From Oscillospiraceae bacterium (GTDB lineage Bacteria > Bacillota > Clostridia > Oscillospirales > Ruminococcaceae): a stretch of DNA of 64,000 nt. Shown in pieces: positions 1 through 8,004 of this stretch (position 1 is the first letter of the stretch; the number at the start of each line of letters is the position of its first letter). The translations under genes were made by a program, and so were the position numbers. The stretch spans positions 3,100,001-3,164,000 of the forward strand of contig BQOK01000001.1 in NCBI GenBank assembly GCA_022835495.1. The letters are read 5' to 3'. Under the pieces are notes generated by a model, which had not been told where the DNA came from, did not search any database, and saw only the letters and a list, made by a program, of their open reading frames with translations.

Positions 1-1
1 C

Positions 2-517
2 AAAACCGGCAAAGCAGAATTTCTTTTGATCCCCCATGTGCTGTATTTTTACCAGCAGCGCTCCGGCAACCTCACCACCAGCTATTTCCCCGAAAAGCTG
101 GAGTGTGAATTTGCCGCCCTTCCCCCTCTGCTGGAGCTGTTTCAAACGCTCTGCGGCACCGACCCAGTTCTTTTGGCCCCTTTCTGCCGCCATGAACTCT
201 TCGTGCTGCTCGGCCGCCTTTCCGATTGTGTGCGCTTTGAAACCGAGCTTTCTCCCCGGGCACGCCGCAAAAAGGCTCGCGCCTGTCTGGCGCTGCCCTG
301 TATGCAAAATTTTCTTGTACTCTGTCAAAGCTGCCGGGTGTGGCCTGCCATGACATTTTGCGCGCGGCACGATTTTGTGCGCTTGTGCGTATTTTTCAGC
401 ACAAACTGTTACAAGCGTTGGTATACCAAAACCATCCGCGGCTGGCTTTGGGTCAAACACAAATTCTATTGGGGCTGGCAGGCAATCAAGGGCCTGTTTG
501 CCCGCGGAAAGGGTTGA
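2..517 (+). CDS. Family 2 glycosyltransferase, C-terminal part (5' end outside window)
   Basis: The frame is open from the first bases and ends at a TGA at 515-517, so only the last 171 residues are present and the catalytic GT-A core lies upstream of the window. The visible part matches, residue for residue in many places, the C-terminal half of the next gene: IPHVLYFYQQRSGN against IPHVLYRYEQQRPGN, and a shared ending with WVKHKFYWG against WIKNKFYWG. On that paralogy it is called a GT2 enzyme of the surface polysaccharide locus. It lies 6 nt before the next gene and is probably cotranscribed with it. The acceptor and donor sugars cannot be told from the sequence. Confidence 0.85.
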   Translation, partial: KTGKAEFLLIPHVLYFYQQRSGNLTTSYFPEKLECEFAALPPLLELFQTLCGTDPVLLAPFCRHELFVLLGRLSDCVRFETELSPRARRKKARACLALPCMQNFLVLCQSCRVWPAMTFCARHDFVRLCVFFSTNCYKRWYTKTIRGWLWVKHKFYWGWQAIKGLFARGKG

Positions 518-523
518 AGCCGG

Positions 524-1621
524 ATGTCCTCCCCCCTCGTGTCGATCATTGTTCCCGTCTATAATGTGGAAGCCTATTTGTCCCGCTGCCTTGAGAGCAT
601 TGCCGCACAAACCTTCCGTGATTTTGAGTGCATCCTGGTGGACGACGGTTCCACCGATTCCTCGCCCGCGCTTTGTGACGAGTGGGCACAGCGCGATCCG
701 CGTTTCCGGGTCCTGCACCAAAAAAACGGCGGCATTTCCGCCGCCCGCAACAGCGGTATGGATGCTGCGCAGGGGCAGTATCTGGTGTTCAGCGACGACG
801 ACGATACCCTTCATCCACAGCTTTTGTCGTCGGCGCTGGCTGCACAGGCCGAATCCCCGCCCCCCGCCCTTGTATGCTGGAAGTACGGTCCCGAATTTCC
901 CGTTTCCCTGCCGCTTCAGCCGCATCCGGTGCCCCAGTCGGTGGACGGACTTTTCCTGGGCAGCGATTTTGCCAACGTGTGGGGCAAGCTGTGGAGTCGG
1001 GAATTGGTGAATGGCTTTTCCATCCGTTTTGACGAATCCCTCCGCTGGTGCGAAGACCTCGATTTTGTGACCCGCTACCTTCTCGCACTGTATCAGCAGA
1101 ACGGGGCCCTTACTTTCCTGCTGATCCCCCACGTGCTGTATCGCTATGAACAGCAGCGCCCCGGCAATGTGACCAGCCGATATTCGCCCGACAAGCTCAT
1201 CTATGAACAAAAAACCCTGCCCGAAGTCCTGGACCTCTTCGAAACGCAGCTGCAGCAGGATGCCGGCCGCTGGGGCCCCTTTTGCCAGGCGCAGCTCTTT
1301 GCGCTGATCGGCCGCCTCACGGATCTTTACCGCTTCGAAACAAGCCTCTCCCCCGCCCGGCGCCGCCGGGCGATCCGGGGCTATCTCGCCTCGCCCGCCA
1401 CCCGGCGGCTCCTGGCCCTCTGCGGGCAATATCGCGTCTGGCCCTCCATGCGTTTTTGTGCGGAGCACGGTCTTGTGCGCGCTGTGTTCTTTCTGGCGCG
1501 CAATTGCTACAAGCCCTGGTACAAAGCCCTCGTCCGCATCCAGCTTTGGATCAAAAACAAATTCTATTGGGGCTTCCGGGCGCTCCGGCGCCTGCCGCCT
1601 CAAGGAAAGGAGGAACCGTAA
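524..1621 (+). CDS. Family 2 glycosyltransferase (365 aa)
   Basis: This is a cytoplasmic GT-A fold transferase that adds a sugar from a nucleotide-sugar donor during surface polysaccharide assembly. The N-terminus reads VSIIVPVYNVEAYL, followed by the nucleotide-binding acidic pair at D40-D41 and a metal-binding DxD-type run at 91-94. A CED motif at 176-178 is the usual position of the catalytic base. The C-terminal 150 residues are shared with the flanking paralogues but are not a named domain known to me. The ATG at 524 is 6 nt after the previous stop, and the next gene starts 1 nt after this stop, so the genes are tightly coupled. Donor and acceptor are unknown. Confidence 0.9.
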   Translation: MSSPLVSIIVPVYNVEAYLSRCLESIAAQTFRDFECILVDDGSTDSSPALCDEWAQRDPRFRVLHQKNGGISAARNSGMDAAQGQYLVFSDDDDTLHPQLLSSALAAQAESPPPALVCWKYGPEFPVSLPLQPHPVPQSVDGLFLGSDFANVWGKLWSRELVNGFSIRFDESLRWCEDLDFVTRYLLALYQQNGALTFLLIPHVLYRYEQQRPGNVTSRYSPDKLIYEQKTLPEVLDLFETQLQQDAGRWGPFCQAQLFALIGRLTDLYRFETSLSPARRRRAIRGYLASPATRRLLALCGQYRVWPSMRFCAEHGLVRAVFFLARNCYKPWYKALVRIQLWIKNKFYWGFRALRRLPPQGKEEP

Positions 1622-1622
1622 C

Positions 1623-2678
1623 ATGCCCACCCCTCTTGTCACCATTGCGGTGCCCATCTACAACGTAAAAGAGTGTCTTCCGGCACTGTTCGCCTCCCTC
1701 GAGGCGCAAAGCTTTTCCAATTTCGAATGTATCTTGGTGGATGACGGCTCCTCAGACGGCTCAGGAGCCGTCTGCGACGAACAGGTTCGTCGCGATGCCC
1801 GGTTTTCGGTGATCCACCAAAAAAACGCGGGGGTGTGCAGCGCCCGCAACGCGGGCATCCGGGCCGCAAAAGGCCGGTTCGTCGTGCTGTGCGACCAGGA
1901 CGACCAACTGGCTCCGCGCACCCTTGAATGGGCGCTGGCCGAACAGCAGGCCCATCCCGATCAGCTGATCGTGTGGCCCTTTACCCGCAGTCCCGAAGCG
2001 TTCGCCGCCCAGCCCGGCTTCTACTCCACCACCTGCTTTGGCCGCGGCGAAACGCTGCGCTATTTCGCCAGCGATCTGTTCATCTATGTATGGAACAAGC
2101 TTCTGCCCACCGAGGTGCTGCGCGCCATGCCCGCCCTGTTCACCGAGGGCATGGTGGGCGGCGGCGAGGATTTCGACTTTATGGCCCGCTTTCTTCCCGC
2201 CTTTTTTGCCCTGCATCCGGGCGGCGGCGTGCGCCAGATCGAAGCCCCGCTGTATTACTGGAACCTGGAAAACGAGAAAAGCGTTTCCAAATGGCAGGGC
2301 AACCACGCACACTACTGTCAAAAGCAATTTGCTTTCTTCAACCGGGTAAAATCTGCTTTCGCCCCTTTCTACGAACAGGAACCCCGCCAGATCGCCCAAT
2401 GCATGAACCGCATCCTGCGGCCGGTGGTGTTCGGCCTCACTCTGGCAAAGCAGAACGGCGAGCCCGCCTCGGAATGCTGGCAGTCCCCCGAGCTGGCTGA
2501 AATGCTGGATTGGCTCCGCCAAAATCGCTGGTACACCGATTTTTACCTGCCCCTGCGGCTGCGCTGCGCTCCCCTGGCCCGGGCGATGCTGCGCTGGCAG
2601 GAGCAGCGCCCTGCCCTTTACTGGAAGTGCTATTGGCTGGGGTATTATCTGCTGGCCCGGGGCTGGCAGCGCCTGTGA
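1623..2678 (+). CDS. Family 2 glycosyltransferase (351 aa)
   Basis: Third member of the tandem GT2 array. It starts MPTPLVTIAVPIYNV, has the acidic pair D40-D41 and a DQDD metal-binding motif at 91-94. The ATG at 1623 is chosen because AAAGGAGG-like bases (around 1608-1614) precede it and because the GT2 fold begins right there; upstream in-frame starts would overlap the previous gene. It ends with the YWLGYYLLARG segment related to the other members. It is a probable sugar transferase of the polysaccharide locus, with unknown specificity. Divergence from its neighbours is strong outside the catalytic core, which fits different acceptors rather than simple redundancy. Confidence 0.9.
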   Translation: MPTPLVTIAVPIYNVKECLPALFASLEAQSFSNFECILVDDGSSDGSGAVCDEQVRRDARFSVIHQKNAGVCSARNAGIRAAKGRFVVLCDQDDQLAPRTLEWALAEQQAHPDQLIVWPFTRSPEAFAAQPGFYSTTCFGRGETLRYFASDLFIYVWNKLLPTEVLRAMPALFTEGMVGGGEDFDFMARFLPAFFALHPGGGVRQIEAPLYYWNLENEKSVSKWQGNHAHYCQKQFAFFNRVKSAFAPFYEQEPRQIAQCMNRILRPVVFGLTLAKQNGEPASECWQSPELAEMLDWLRQNRWYTDFYLPLRLRCAPLARAMLRWQEQRPALYWKCYWLGYYLLARGWQRL

Positions 2679-2705
2679 TCTCAACTCTTCGAAAGGAGCG
2701 CGCGG

Positions 2706-3800
2706 ATGGAAACACCCCCTTCCCCCACGGTCAGCGTGGTGGTGCCGGTCTACAAAGCCGAGGCCTGGCTGCCCCGCTGCGTGGAAAGCCTGCTGGCGCA
2801 GGCCTTCCCGGATTTTGAGCTTCTTCTGATCGACGACGGCAGCCCGGACGGCTGCGGCGCCCTGTGCGACGGCTTTGCCTGCCGCGACGGCCGGGTGCGC
2901 GCGCTGCACCAAACAAACGGCGGCGCCTCCAGCGCCCGCAACGCGGGCATCCGGGCGGCCCGGGGCCGCTATCTCACCTTTGTGGATTCCGACGATCTCG
3001 TTTCGCCCCATCTTCTGCAGGCCGCCGCCGAAGCCGCGGGGGCCTTTCCGGGCGATTTTGTATTCTGGGCCTATGCAGACGAACGCTCCCTTCTGCACAC
3101 CGGTCCGCTTACCAGTTCCCCCATCCCCTTTGCGCCCAGCGAGATCGGCCGGCTCTACATCAGCGCAAAGCTGGGCGCCGTTTGGGCCATGCTGTTCGAC
3201 ACGGCCCTTCTGCAGCAGGGCATCTTTTTTGATGAGAGCCTGGAGATGGGCGAGGATCTGGAATTCGTCTTCCGCTACGCCCGGGCGCTCTTCTCCGCCC
3301 GGCCCGGCAGCTGTTTTCGCTATCTGCCCGACCCGCTCTATTTCTACGACAACGACGGCAAGGCGGGCAGTCTGTCCCGCCGCTTCCCGCCGGACTTCTG
3401 CGCTTGCTGGAGCCGGGTATTCGAAGCGCTTTTAGCGCAAAACCGCGAATTCTTCCACATGCCGGAGCAGGATGAATACGCCATCCTGCACAATTATATG
3501 CGCACGGTGGGCGTGGGCCTTTATGCCCTGCTCACCCAGCCGGGCGTTTCCAATGCCCAGCGCCGCGCCGCGGCAAGGGGGGTTCTCCAAAGCCCCCCCA
3601 TCACCCGGCTCACCGCCCTCTTTTTTGAGCGGCGCTACTATTCGCCCTACGCCTGGCCCTTCCGGCTCAAATGGCTGTGGGCCATCCGCCGCATCGGCGC
3701 CTGGCAGGAGCGCGAGGGCATCAACGGCTACTATCGGCACTATTGGGTGGGCTACGCGATCCACCGCAGGCTGCATCCCGGCAGCCCCGCCCCCGTATAG
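2706..3800 (+). CDS. Family 2 glycosyltransferase (364 aa)
   Basis: Fourth tandem GT2 enzyme. VSVVVPVYKAEAWL is followed by the acidic pair D43-D44 and the metal-binding VDSDD at 93-97; a GEDLEF motif lies further on, where these enzymes carry the catalytic acid. A Shine-Dalgarno AAAGGAG sits at about 2692-2698, just ahead of the ATG at 2706. The gene is the last before a 126-nt gap that contains a fresh promoter, so the GT2 array and the exporter may be separate transcription units. Donor and acceptor are unknown. Confidence 0.9.
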   Translation: METPPSPTVSVVVPVYKAEAWLPRCVESLLAQAFPDFELLLIDDGSPDGCGALCDGFACRDGRVRALHQTNGGASSARNAGIRAARGRYLTFVDSDDLVSPHLLQAAAEAAGAFPGDFVFWAYADERSLLHTGPLTSSPIPFAPSEIGRLYISAKLGAVWAMLFDTALLQQGIFFDESLEMGEDLEFVFRYARALFSARPGSCFRYLPDPLYFYDNDGKAGSLSRRFPPDFCACWSRVFEALLAQNREFFHMPEQDEYAILHNYMRTVGVGLYALLTQPGVSNAQRRAAARGVLQSPPITRLTALFFERRYYSPYAWPFRLKWLWAIRRIGAWQEREGINGYYRHYWVGYAIHRRLHPGSPAPV

Positions 3801-3850
3801 CGGGCCGTCCGGGGCTTTGCGGCGCGCCTCTCTGGGCCGCCGCACCTATT

Positions 3851-3879
3851 TTGTCATTTCGCGCGTTATGTGCTATAAT
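3851..3879 (+). promoter_or_regulatory. Sigma-A type promoter ahead of the Wzm/Wzt genes
   Basis: TTGTCA at 3851-3856, a 17-nt spacer and TATAAT at 3874-3879, with TGC directly before the -10 (an extended -10). It lies 48 nt upstream of the permease start and gives the export and CMP-sugar genes their own transcription start. Confidence 0.8.
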
Positions 3880-3926
3880 AAGATGTTAAAAAACGCGGGC
3901 GCCGCCGCGCCTAAAGGAGTGTCCCC

Positions 3927-4799
3927 ATGGGCAAAACAAGGCAATCCACCGAATGGACTACCGTCATCCGCCCCCGCAGCGGCTGGTTTGATATCGACTT
4001 CAGGGATCTGTGGCATTATCGCGACCTGGTGCTTCTGTTTGTCAAGCGCAATTTCACCGTGATGTACAAGCAGACCATCCTGGGGCCGCTGTGGATCCTG
4101 CTCAATCCGCTCATCACCACAATTTTATTCAATGTGATCTTCGGCACCATCGCCGGCCTGCCCACCGAGGGCGCGCCCAGCTTTTTGTTCATCATGGCGG
4201 GCAACACCCTCTGGGGCATGTTCGCCTCCTGCATCAACAACACGGCCAACACCTTTGTGGCCAACGCCGGCATGTTCGGCAAGGTCTATTTTCCGCGGCT
4301 GGTCACTCCCCTGTCGCAGGTGCTGTCGGCGCTGGTGAACTTTTTCATCCAGTTTGCCATGTTCCTGTGCTTCTGGCTGTACTTTTTCTTCCTGGATCCC
4401 GGCGCCGGCCGCATTGCCATGACTCCCTGGGCTCTTTACCTGCCCCTCCTGCTGGTGCAGGTCATGATGCTGGGCCTCGGCGTCGGCATCATCGTTTCCA
4501 GCCTCACCACCAAATACCGGGATCTCGCCATTGCGGTGGGCTTCGGCGTGCAGCTGTGGATGTACGCCACTCCCGTGGTCTATTCCATGGACAGCCTGTT
4601 CAACCAGCCCACCCTGCGCTTGATCGTGAACATCAATCCCATGACCGCGCCCGTGCAGGTGTTCCGCAAGGCCCTGCTGGGCTGCGGCACGGTAAACGTG
4701 GGCAGCCTGTGGTGGAGCCTGGGGCTCACCGTCCTGCTGCTGCTGGTGGGGGTCATCCTGTTCAGCCGCATTGAAAAAACCTTTATGGACACGGTATAA
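3927..4799 (+). CDS. wzm: Polysaccharide ABC exporter, permease (Wzm/TagG type)
   Basis: Membrane subunit of an ABC-2 type exporter that moves a completed, lipid-linked polysaccharide or teichoic-type polymer across the cytoplasmic membrane. At 290 aa it has the usual family length. The family signature YKQTILGPLW lies near 47-56, followed by about six hydrophobic helices (roughly 52-73, 85-105, 130-160, 168-192, 202-222 and 258-280). It is followed 19 nt later by the matching ATPase. The presence of this pair, and the absence of any Wzx or Wzy in the window, points to ABC-dependent export of a chain finished in the cytoplasm. Confidence 0.92.
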   Translation: MGKTRQSTEWTTVIRPRSGWFDIDFRDLWHYRDLVLLFVKRNFTVMYKQTILGPLWILLNPLITTILFNVIFGTIAGLPTEGAPSFLFIMAGNTLWGMFASCINNTANTFVANAGMFGKVYFPRLVTPLSQVLSALVNFFIQFAMFLCFWLYFFFLDPGAGRIAMTPWALYLPLLLVQVMMLGLGVGIIVSSLTTKYRDLAIAVGFGVQLWMYATPVVYSMDSLFNQPTLRLIVNINPMTAPVQVFRKALLGCGTVNVGSLWWSLGLTVLLLLVGVILFSRIEKTFMDTV

Positions 4800-4818
4800 A
4801 CCGGGAGGGTACAAAAAT

Positions 4819-6111
4819 ATGGCATTACAAAATACCACCCGGGAGCCTGTCATCCAGGTGACCGGCCTGAAAAAGCAGTATCGCCTCGGCCAGATCGGCG
4901 GCGGCACCCTCACCGCAGACTTGCAAAGCTGGTGGGCCCGCAAGCGCGGCAAAGAGGATCCCAACGTCAAGATCGGCACCGACACCCGCCTGTTCGGCCA
5001 AACCTTCATGGCCCTCAACGGCGTGGACCTGACCGTTTACAAGGGCGAGGCCCTGGGCATCATCGGCCGCAACGGGGCGGGCAAATCCACCCTTTTAAAG
5101 CTGCTCAGCCGCATCACCGCCCCCACGGAGGGCGAAATCCGGCTCAAGGGCCGCATTGCCAGCATGCTGGAGGTGGGCACCGGCTTCAACAACGAGATGA
5201 CCGGCCGCGAAAACATCTATATGAATGGCACCATCCTGGGCATGACCCGGGCCGAGGTGGATGCCAAGCTGGATCAGATCATTGAATTCTCCGAATGCGG
5301 CGATTTCATCGACACTCCGGTCAAGCGCTACTCCAGCGGCATGTTCGTCAAGCTGGCCTTCGCGGTGGCCGCCCATCTCGACTCCGAGATCATGGTCATG
5401 GACGAGGTCCTCGCGGTGGGCGACATGAAATTCCAGCAAAAGTGCCTGGGCAAAATGAGCGACGTGGCCGGCCAGGAGGGCCGCACAGTGCTCTATGTCA
5501 GCCACAACATGAGCACCATCCGCCAGCTGTGCACCCGCTGCATCGTGCTGAACCAGGGCAAGGTCATCTACGACGGCAACGTGGAGGACGCCATCGCCAT
5601 TTACATGGATACCACCGATGTGAATGTGACCCATTACGACCTGCGGGACTCGGGGCGCCTCACCCAGAACTCCGGGGTGCGCTTTTTCCTGGAAGAACTG
5701 AACTTCCCCGGCAAGGAGAGCAGCGTGTTCCGCACCACCGAGCCCGTCCGGGTGGAACTGAAATGGCATGTGAGCGAGCCCTTCTCGGGGGTCAACCTGA
5801 AGTTCAACCTGCACTTCCGCGACAGCAGCCCGGTGGGCATCACCCATCCGGTGGATCTCGGCCCCTGCGAGCCCGGCCGCACCTACACCACCACTGTCAC
5901 TTTTGACCCGGCCATCCTGGGCGAGGGGCAGTACCATTTTTTTGTGGACGTCTTCGAAAAAACCCTGGCCAGCTCGGTCTGTCTGGATAAACCCAATCAG
6001 GAATTCGCCTTCGAGGTGGTAAACACCGACCTCACCATTCCCGAGTGGTCGGCGGGCTGGGGCCGCATCCATTTCCCCCCCCTCACCATCGAGAGCCGGC
6101 AGGAGTCCTGA
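4819..6111 (+). CDS. wzt: Polysaccharide ABC exporter, ATPase with C-terminal Wzt domain
   Basis: ATPase partner of the preceding permease. Walker A GRNGAGKST is at 83-91, the ABC signature YSSGM at 171-175, Walker B IMVMDE at 191-196 and the switch histidine at 229. Residues about 275-430 form an extra beta-rich domain of the Wzt C-terminal type, which in characterised O-antigen exporters recognises the end of the finished glycan. The ATG at 4819 is preferred to an upstream in-frame start inside the permease gene, because GGGAGG lies at 4803-4808. The extra domain makes a capped, chain-terminated polymer more likely than a plain teichoic acid; that is inference. Confidence 0.92.
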   Translation: MALQNTTREPVIQVTGLKKQYRLGQIGGGTLTADLQSWWARKRGKEDPNVKIGTDTRLFGQTFMALNGVDLTVYKGEALGIIGRNGAGKSTLLKLLSRITAPTEGEIRLKGRIASMLEVGTGFNNEMTGRENIYMNGTILGMTRAEVDAKLDQIIEFSECGDFIDTPVKRYSSGMFVKLAFAVAAHLDSEIMVMDEVLAVGDMKFQQKCLGKMSDVAGQEGRTVLYVSHNMSTIRQLCTRCIVLNQGKVIYDGNVEDAIAIYMDTTDVNVTHYDLRDSGRLTQNSGVRFFLEELNFPGKESSVFRTTEPVRVELKWHVSEPFSGVNLKFNLHFRDSSPVGITHPVDLGPCEPGRTYTTTVTFDPAILGEGQYHFFVDVFEKTLASSVCLDKPNQEFAFEVVNTDLTIPEWSAGWGRIHFPPLTIESRQES

Positions 6112-6113
6112 AG

Positions 6114-7106
6114 ATGGGGCGCGAATTGTATCTCTGCCATACCCCTTATCAGGTGCTGGTGGAACTGTGCCGCGCCATGCACGCCGCACAAAAGCCCGAT
6201 CTGATCCTGAGCTGTTCGGTGCCCGGCGCCCAGGCCCTGGCCGAACGGCTCTCCGCCACCGGCCTGTTTGGCTCGGTGCGCTGCTTCGACGAGGAAAAAT
6301 GCGGCAGCGCTCTCCAACGGGGCGTCCTGCGCACCCTGCTTTTGCAGCGCTTTCTCGGCCGCCGCAACGTGGAAAAGCATTACGGCTTTTCCATCGACCC
6401 CGCGCTCTACGACAAGGTTTATATCCACAACGACTGGAGCGTACTGGGGCGCTATCTCCAGGATAAGCACATCCCCTACATCCTCTGCGAGGATACCTTC
6501 GCCAGCACCTGCCGGCCCTCCCATCCTCTCATTGACCAGCAGCGGGCGGCGCCCTGGTTCCGCCTGCGGCAGGCGATCGGCTATGGATACCTCTACTGGG
6601 GCGACTGGAAAGGCGTCGCCGCCGTAGAAACCGAGTGCGCCCGCCGCACCCCCCTGTTTGCGGAAAAGCTGGCCGAACACTCCAAGGCGGCTCTCTTCCA
6701 CTCCCTCACCGGCCCGCAGAAAGCGCTGATCCGCCAGGTGTTCCTCACCCAGCCCCTGCCCGAAACAGCCGAGGGCGCGGTGCTGTTTTTGCCCCGGGAT
6801 TTCGCGGCCGAAGGCCTTCTGGACGTCGACACCCAAAAGCGTATGTTCCTGGCTGTGGCCGGGGAATACTGCAAGGGTGGGCCCCTCTTTGTCAAGGCCC
6901 ACCCCCGCGACGCCACCGATTACGGGGCCCTCTTCCCGGGCGCCGTCATCCTGGAGCGCACTATGCCCAGCGAGGTGCTCAATTTTGCGCTTCCCTTCCG
7001 CTTTGCCCGCGCCGTCACGGTGGAGTCCACCGTGCTCAAAAGCCTGGAAGTGGCGGACGAAGCCCTGGAACTCACCCTGTGCCAGGCGCTGGCCCTCTTA
7101 ACCTGA
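6114..7106 (+). CDS. GT52/polysialyltransferase-like glycosyltransferase, likely CMP-sugar dependent
   Basis: 330 residues. The start ELYLCHTPYQVL matches the N-terminal signature of family 52 sialyltransferases. The three motifs shared by bacterial sialyl- and polysialyltransferases can be seen in order: an acidic pair (E126-D127), an HP motif (H263-P264, in KAHPRD) and a Ser-Thr pair (S305-T306). The third position of the first motif is Thr rather than the usual Gly. The gene starts 2 nt after wzt and is followed by a cytidylyltransferase gene, so donor use of a CMP-sugar made next door is the natural reading. The start at 6114 follows the wzt stop; a longer N-terminus would overlap wzt. 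Substrate is inferred only. Confidence 0.72.
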   Translation: MGRELYLCHTPYQVLVELCRAMHAAQKPDLILSCSVPGAQALAERLSATGLFGSVRCFDEEKCGSALQRGVLRTLLLQRFLGRRNVEKHYGFSIDPALYDKVYIHNDWSVLGRYLQDKHIPYILCEDTFASTCRPSHPLIDQQRAAPWFRLRQAIGYGYLYWGDWKGVAAVETECARRTPLFAEKLAEHSKAALFHSLTGPQKALIRQVFLTQPLPETAEGAVLFLPRDFAAEGLLDVDTQKRMFLAVAGEYCKGGPLFVKAHPRDATDYGALFPGAVILERTMPSEVLNFALPFRFARAVTVESTVLKSLEVADEALELTLCQALALLT

Positions 7107-7187
7107 ATTTCCTCCTTTTTTCTGTCTTTTTTGAAAAATTCCACGCCGCCGCCCCGTTGTATGGGCAGCGGGGCAAGGAGGCCCTTT

Positions 7188-7922
7188 ATGAAGATTCTCG
7201 GCGTGATCCCCGCTCGCTATCAGTCCAGCCGGCTGCCGGGCAAGCCCCTGGCGGACATTCTCGGCAAGCCCATGCTCTGGTGGGTCTACCGGGCCGCCAG
7301 CCGCTGTGCGCGCCTCGACGGCCTGGTCGTCGCCACCGACGACGAGCGCATTTTAAAGGTGTGCGCCGGGCTCGGTCTGCAGGCGGTCATGACCAGCCCC
7401 GACCACGATACCCCCACCGCCCGCATCCACGAGGTCAGCACCCGCCTAAACGCCGATCTTTATCTGCAGATCATGGGGGACGAGCCTCTCATCGACCCGC
7501 GGGCGCTCGATCTGATCCTGCCGGCCGAGCTGCCCGCCGACCCATTCTATGTGGCGGGTGTGACCAACCGCATGGACCACCCGGCGGATGTGATCGACTT
7601 CTCCAACCAAAAAGTGGCCTGCAACGCCCGGCGCGAGATCCTGATGATCAGCCGCAGCCCCATCCCCTACCCCAAGGGCACGCTGGATTTCGAATACGAA
7701 AAGATCACCGGCATCCAGCTGTTCTCAAAGCAGGCCCTGGCCTTTTACGCCGCCAGCCCCAAAAGCGCGCTGGAAAAGGCCGAGGAAAACGATCTGATGC
7801 GCTTTATCGAAAACGGTCACACGGTGCACGCGGTGCTCTCGCCCTACAAGACCGTTTCGGTAGACACCCCCAAGGACCTGGATGTGGTGTGCAACATTTT
7901 GAAAGAACGCGGGGCGGTGTGA
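7188..7922 (+). CDS. CMP-ketosugar synthetase, KdsB-like cytidylyltransferase
   Basis: 244 aa, the usual length of KdsB, the enzyme that joins CMP to 2-keto-3-deoxy-octonate. The CTP-binding motif IPARYQSSRLPGKPL is at 7-21, TDD at 50-52 and GDEPLI at 97-102. The stretch that in true KdsB reads as an SGTDR-type motif is instead HDTPTARIHEV at about 73-83, so the sugar-binding side is altered. GCAAGGAGG precedes the ATG at 7188. KDO is not expected in a Gram-positive envelope, so I call the activity CMP-transfer to a KDO-like ulosonic acid. The gene sits between a CMP-sugar-type transferase and an aldolase. Function of the fold is secure; the substrate is not. Confidence 0.8.
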   Translation: MKILGVIPARYQSSRLPGKPLADILGKPMLWWVYRAASRCARLDGLVVATDDERILKVCAGLGLQAVMTSPDHDTPTARIHEVSTRLNADLYLQIMGDEPLIDPRALDLILPAELPADPFYVAGVTNRMDHPADVIDFSNQKVACNARREILMISRSPIPYPKGTLDFEYEKITGIQLFSKQALAFYAASPKSALEKAEENDLMRFIENGHTVHAVLSPYKTVSVDTPKDLDVVCNILKERGAV

Positions 7923-8004
7923 CCCCGCTTTCCCCTTTTGCGGTATAACCCTTCCCGGCGGCGCTGCGGGCCGCCCCTTGCCATTCGGCAGAAAGGACAA
8001 CGCT

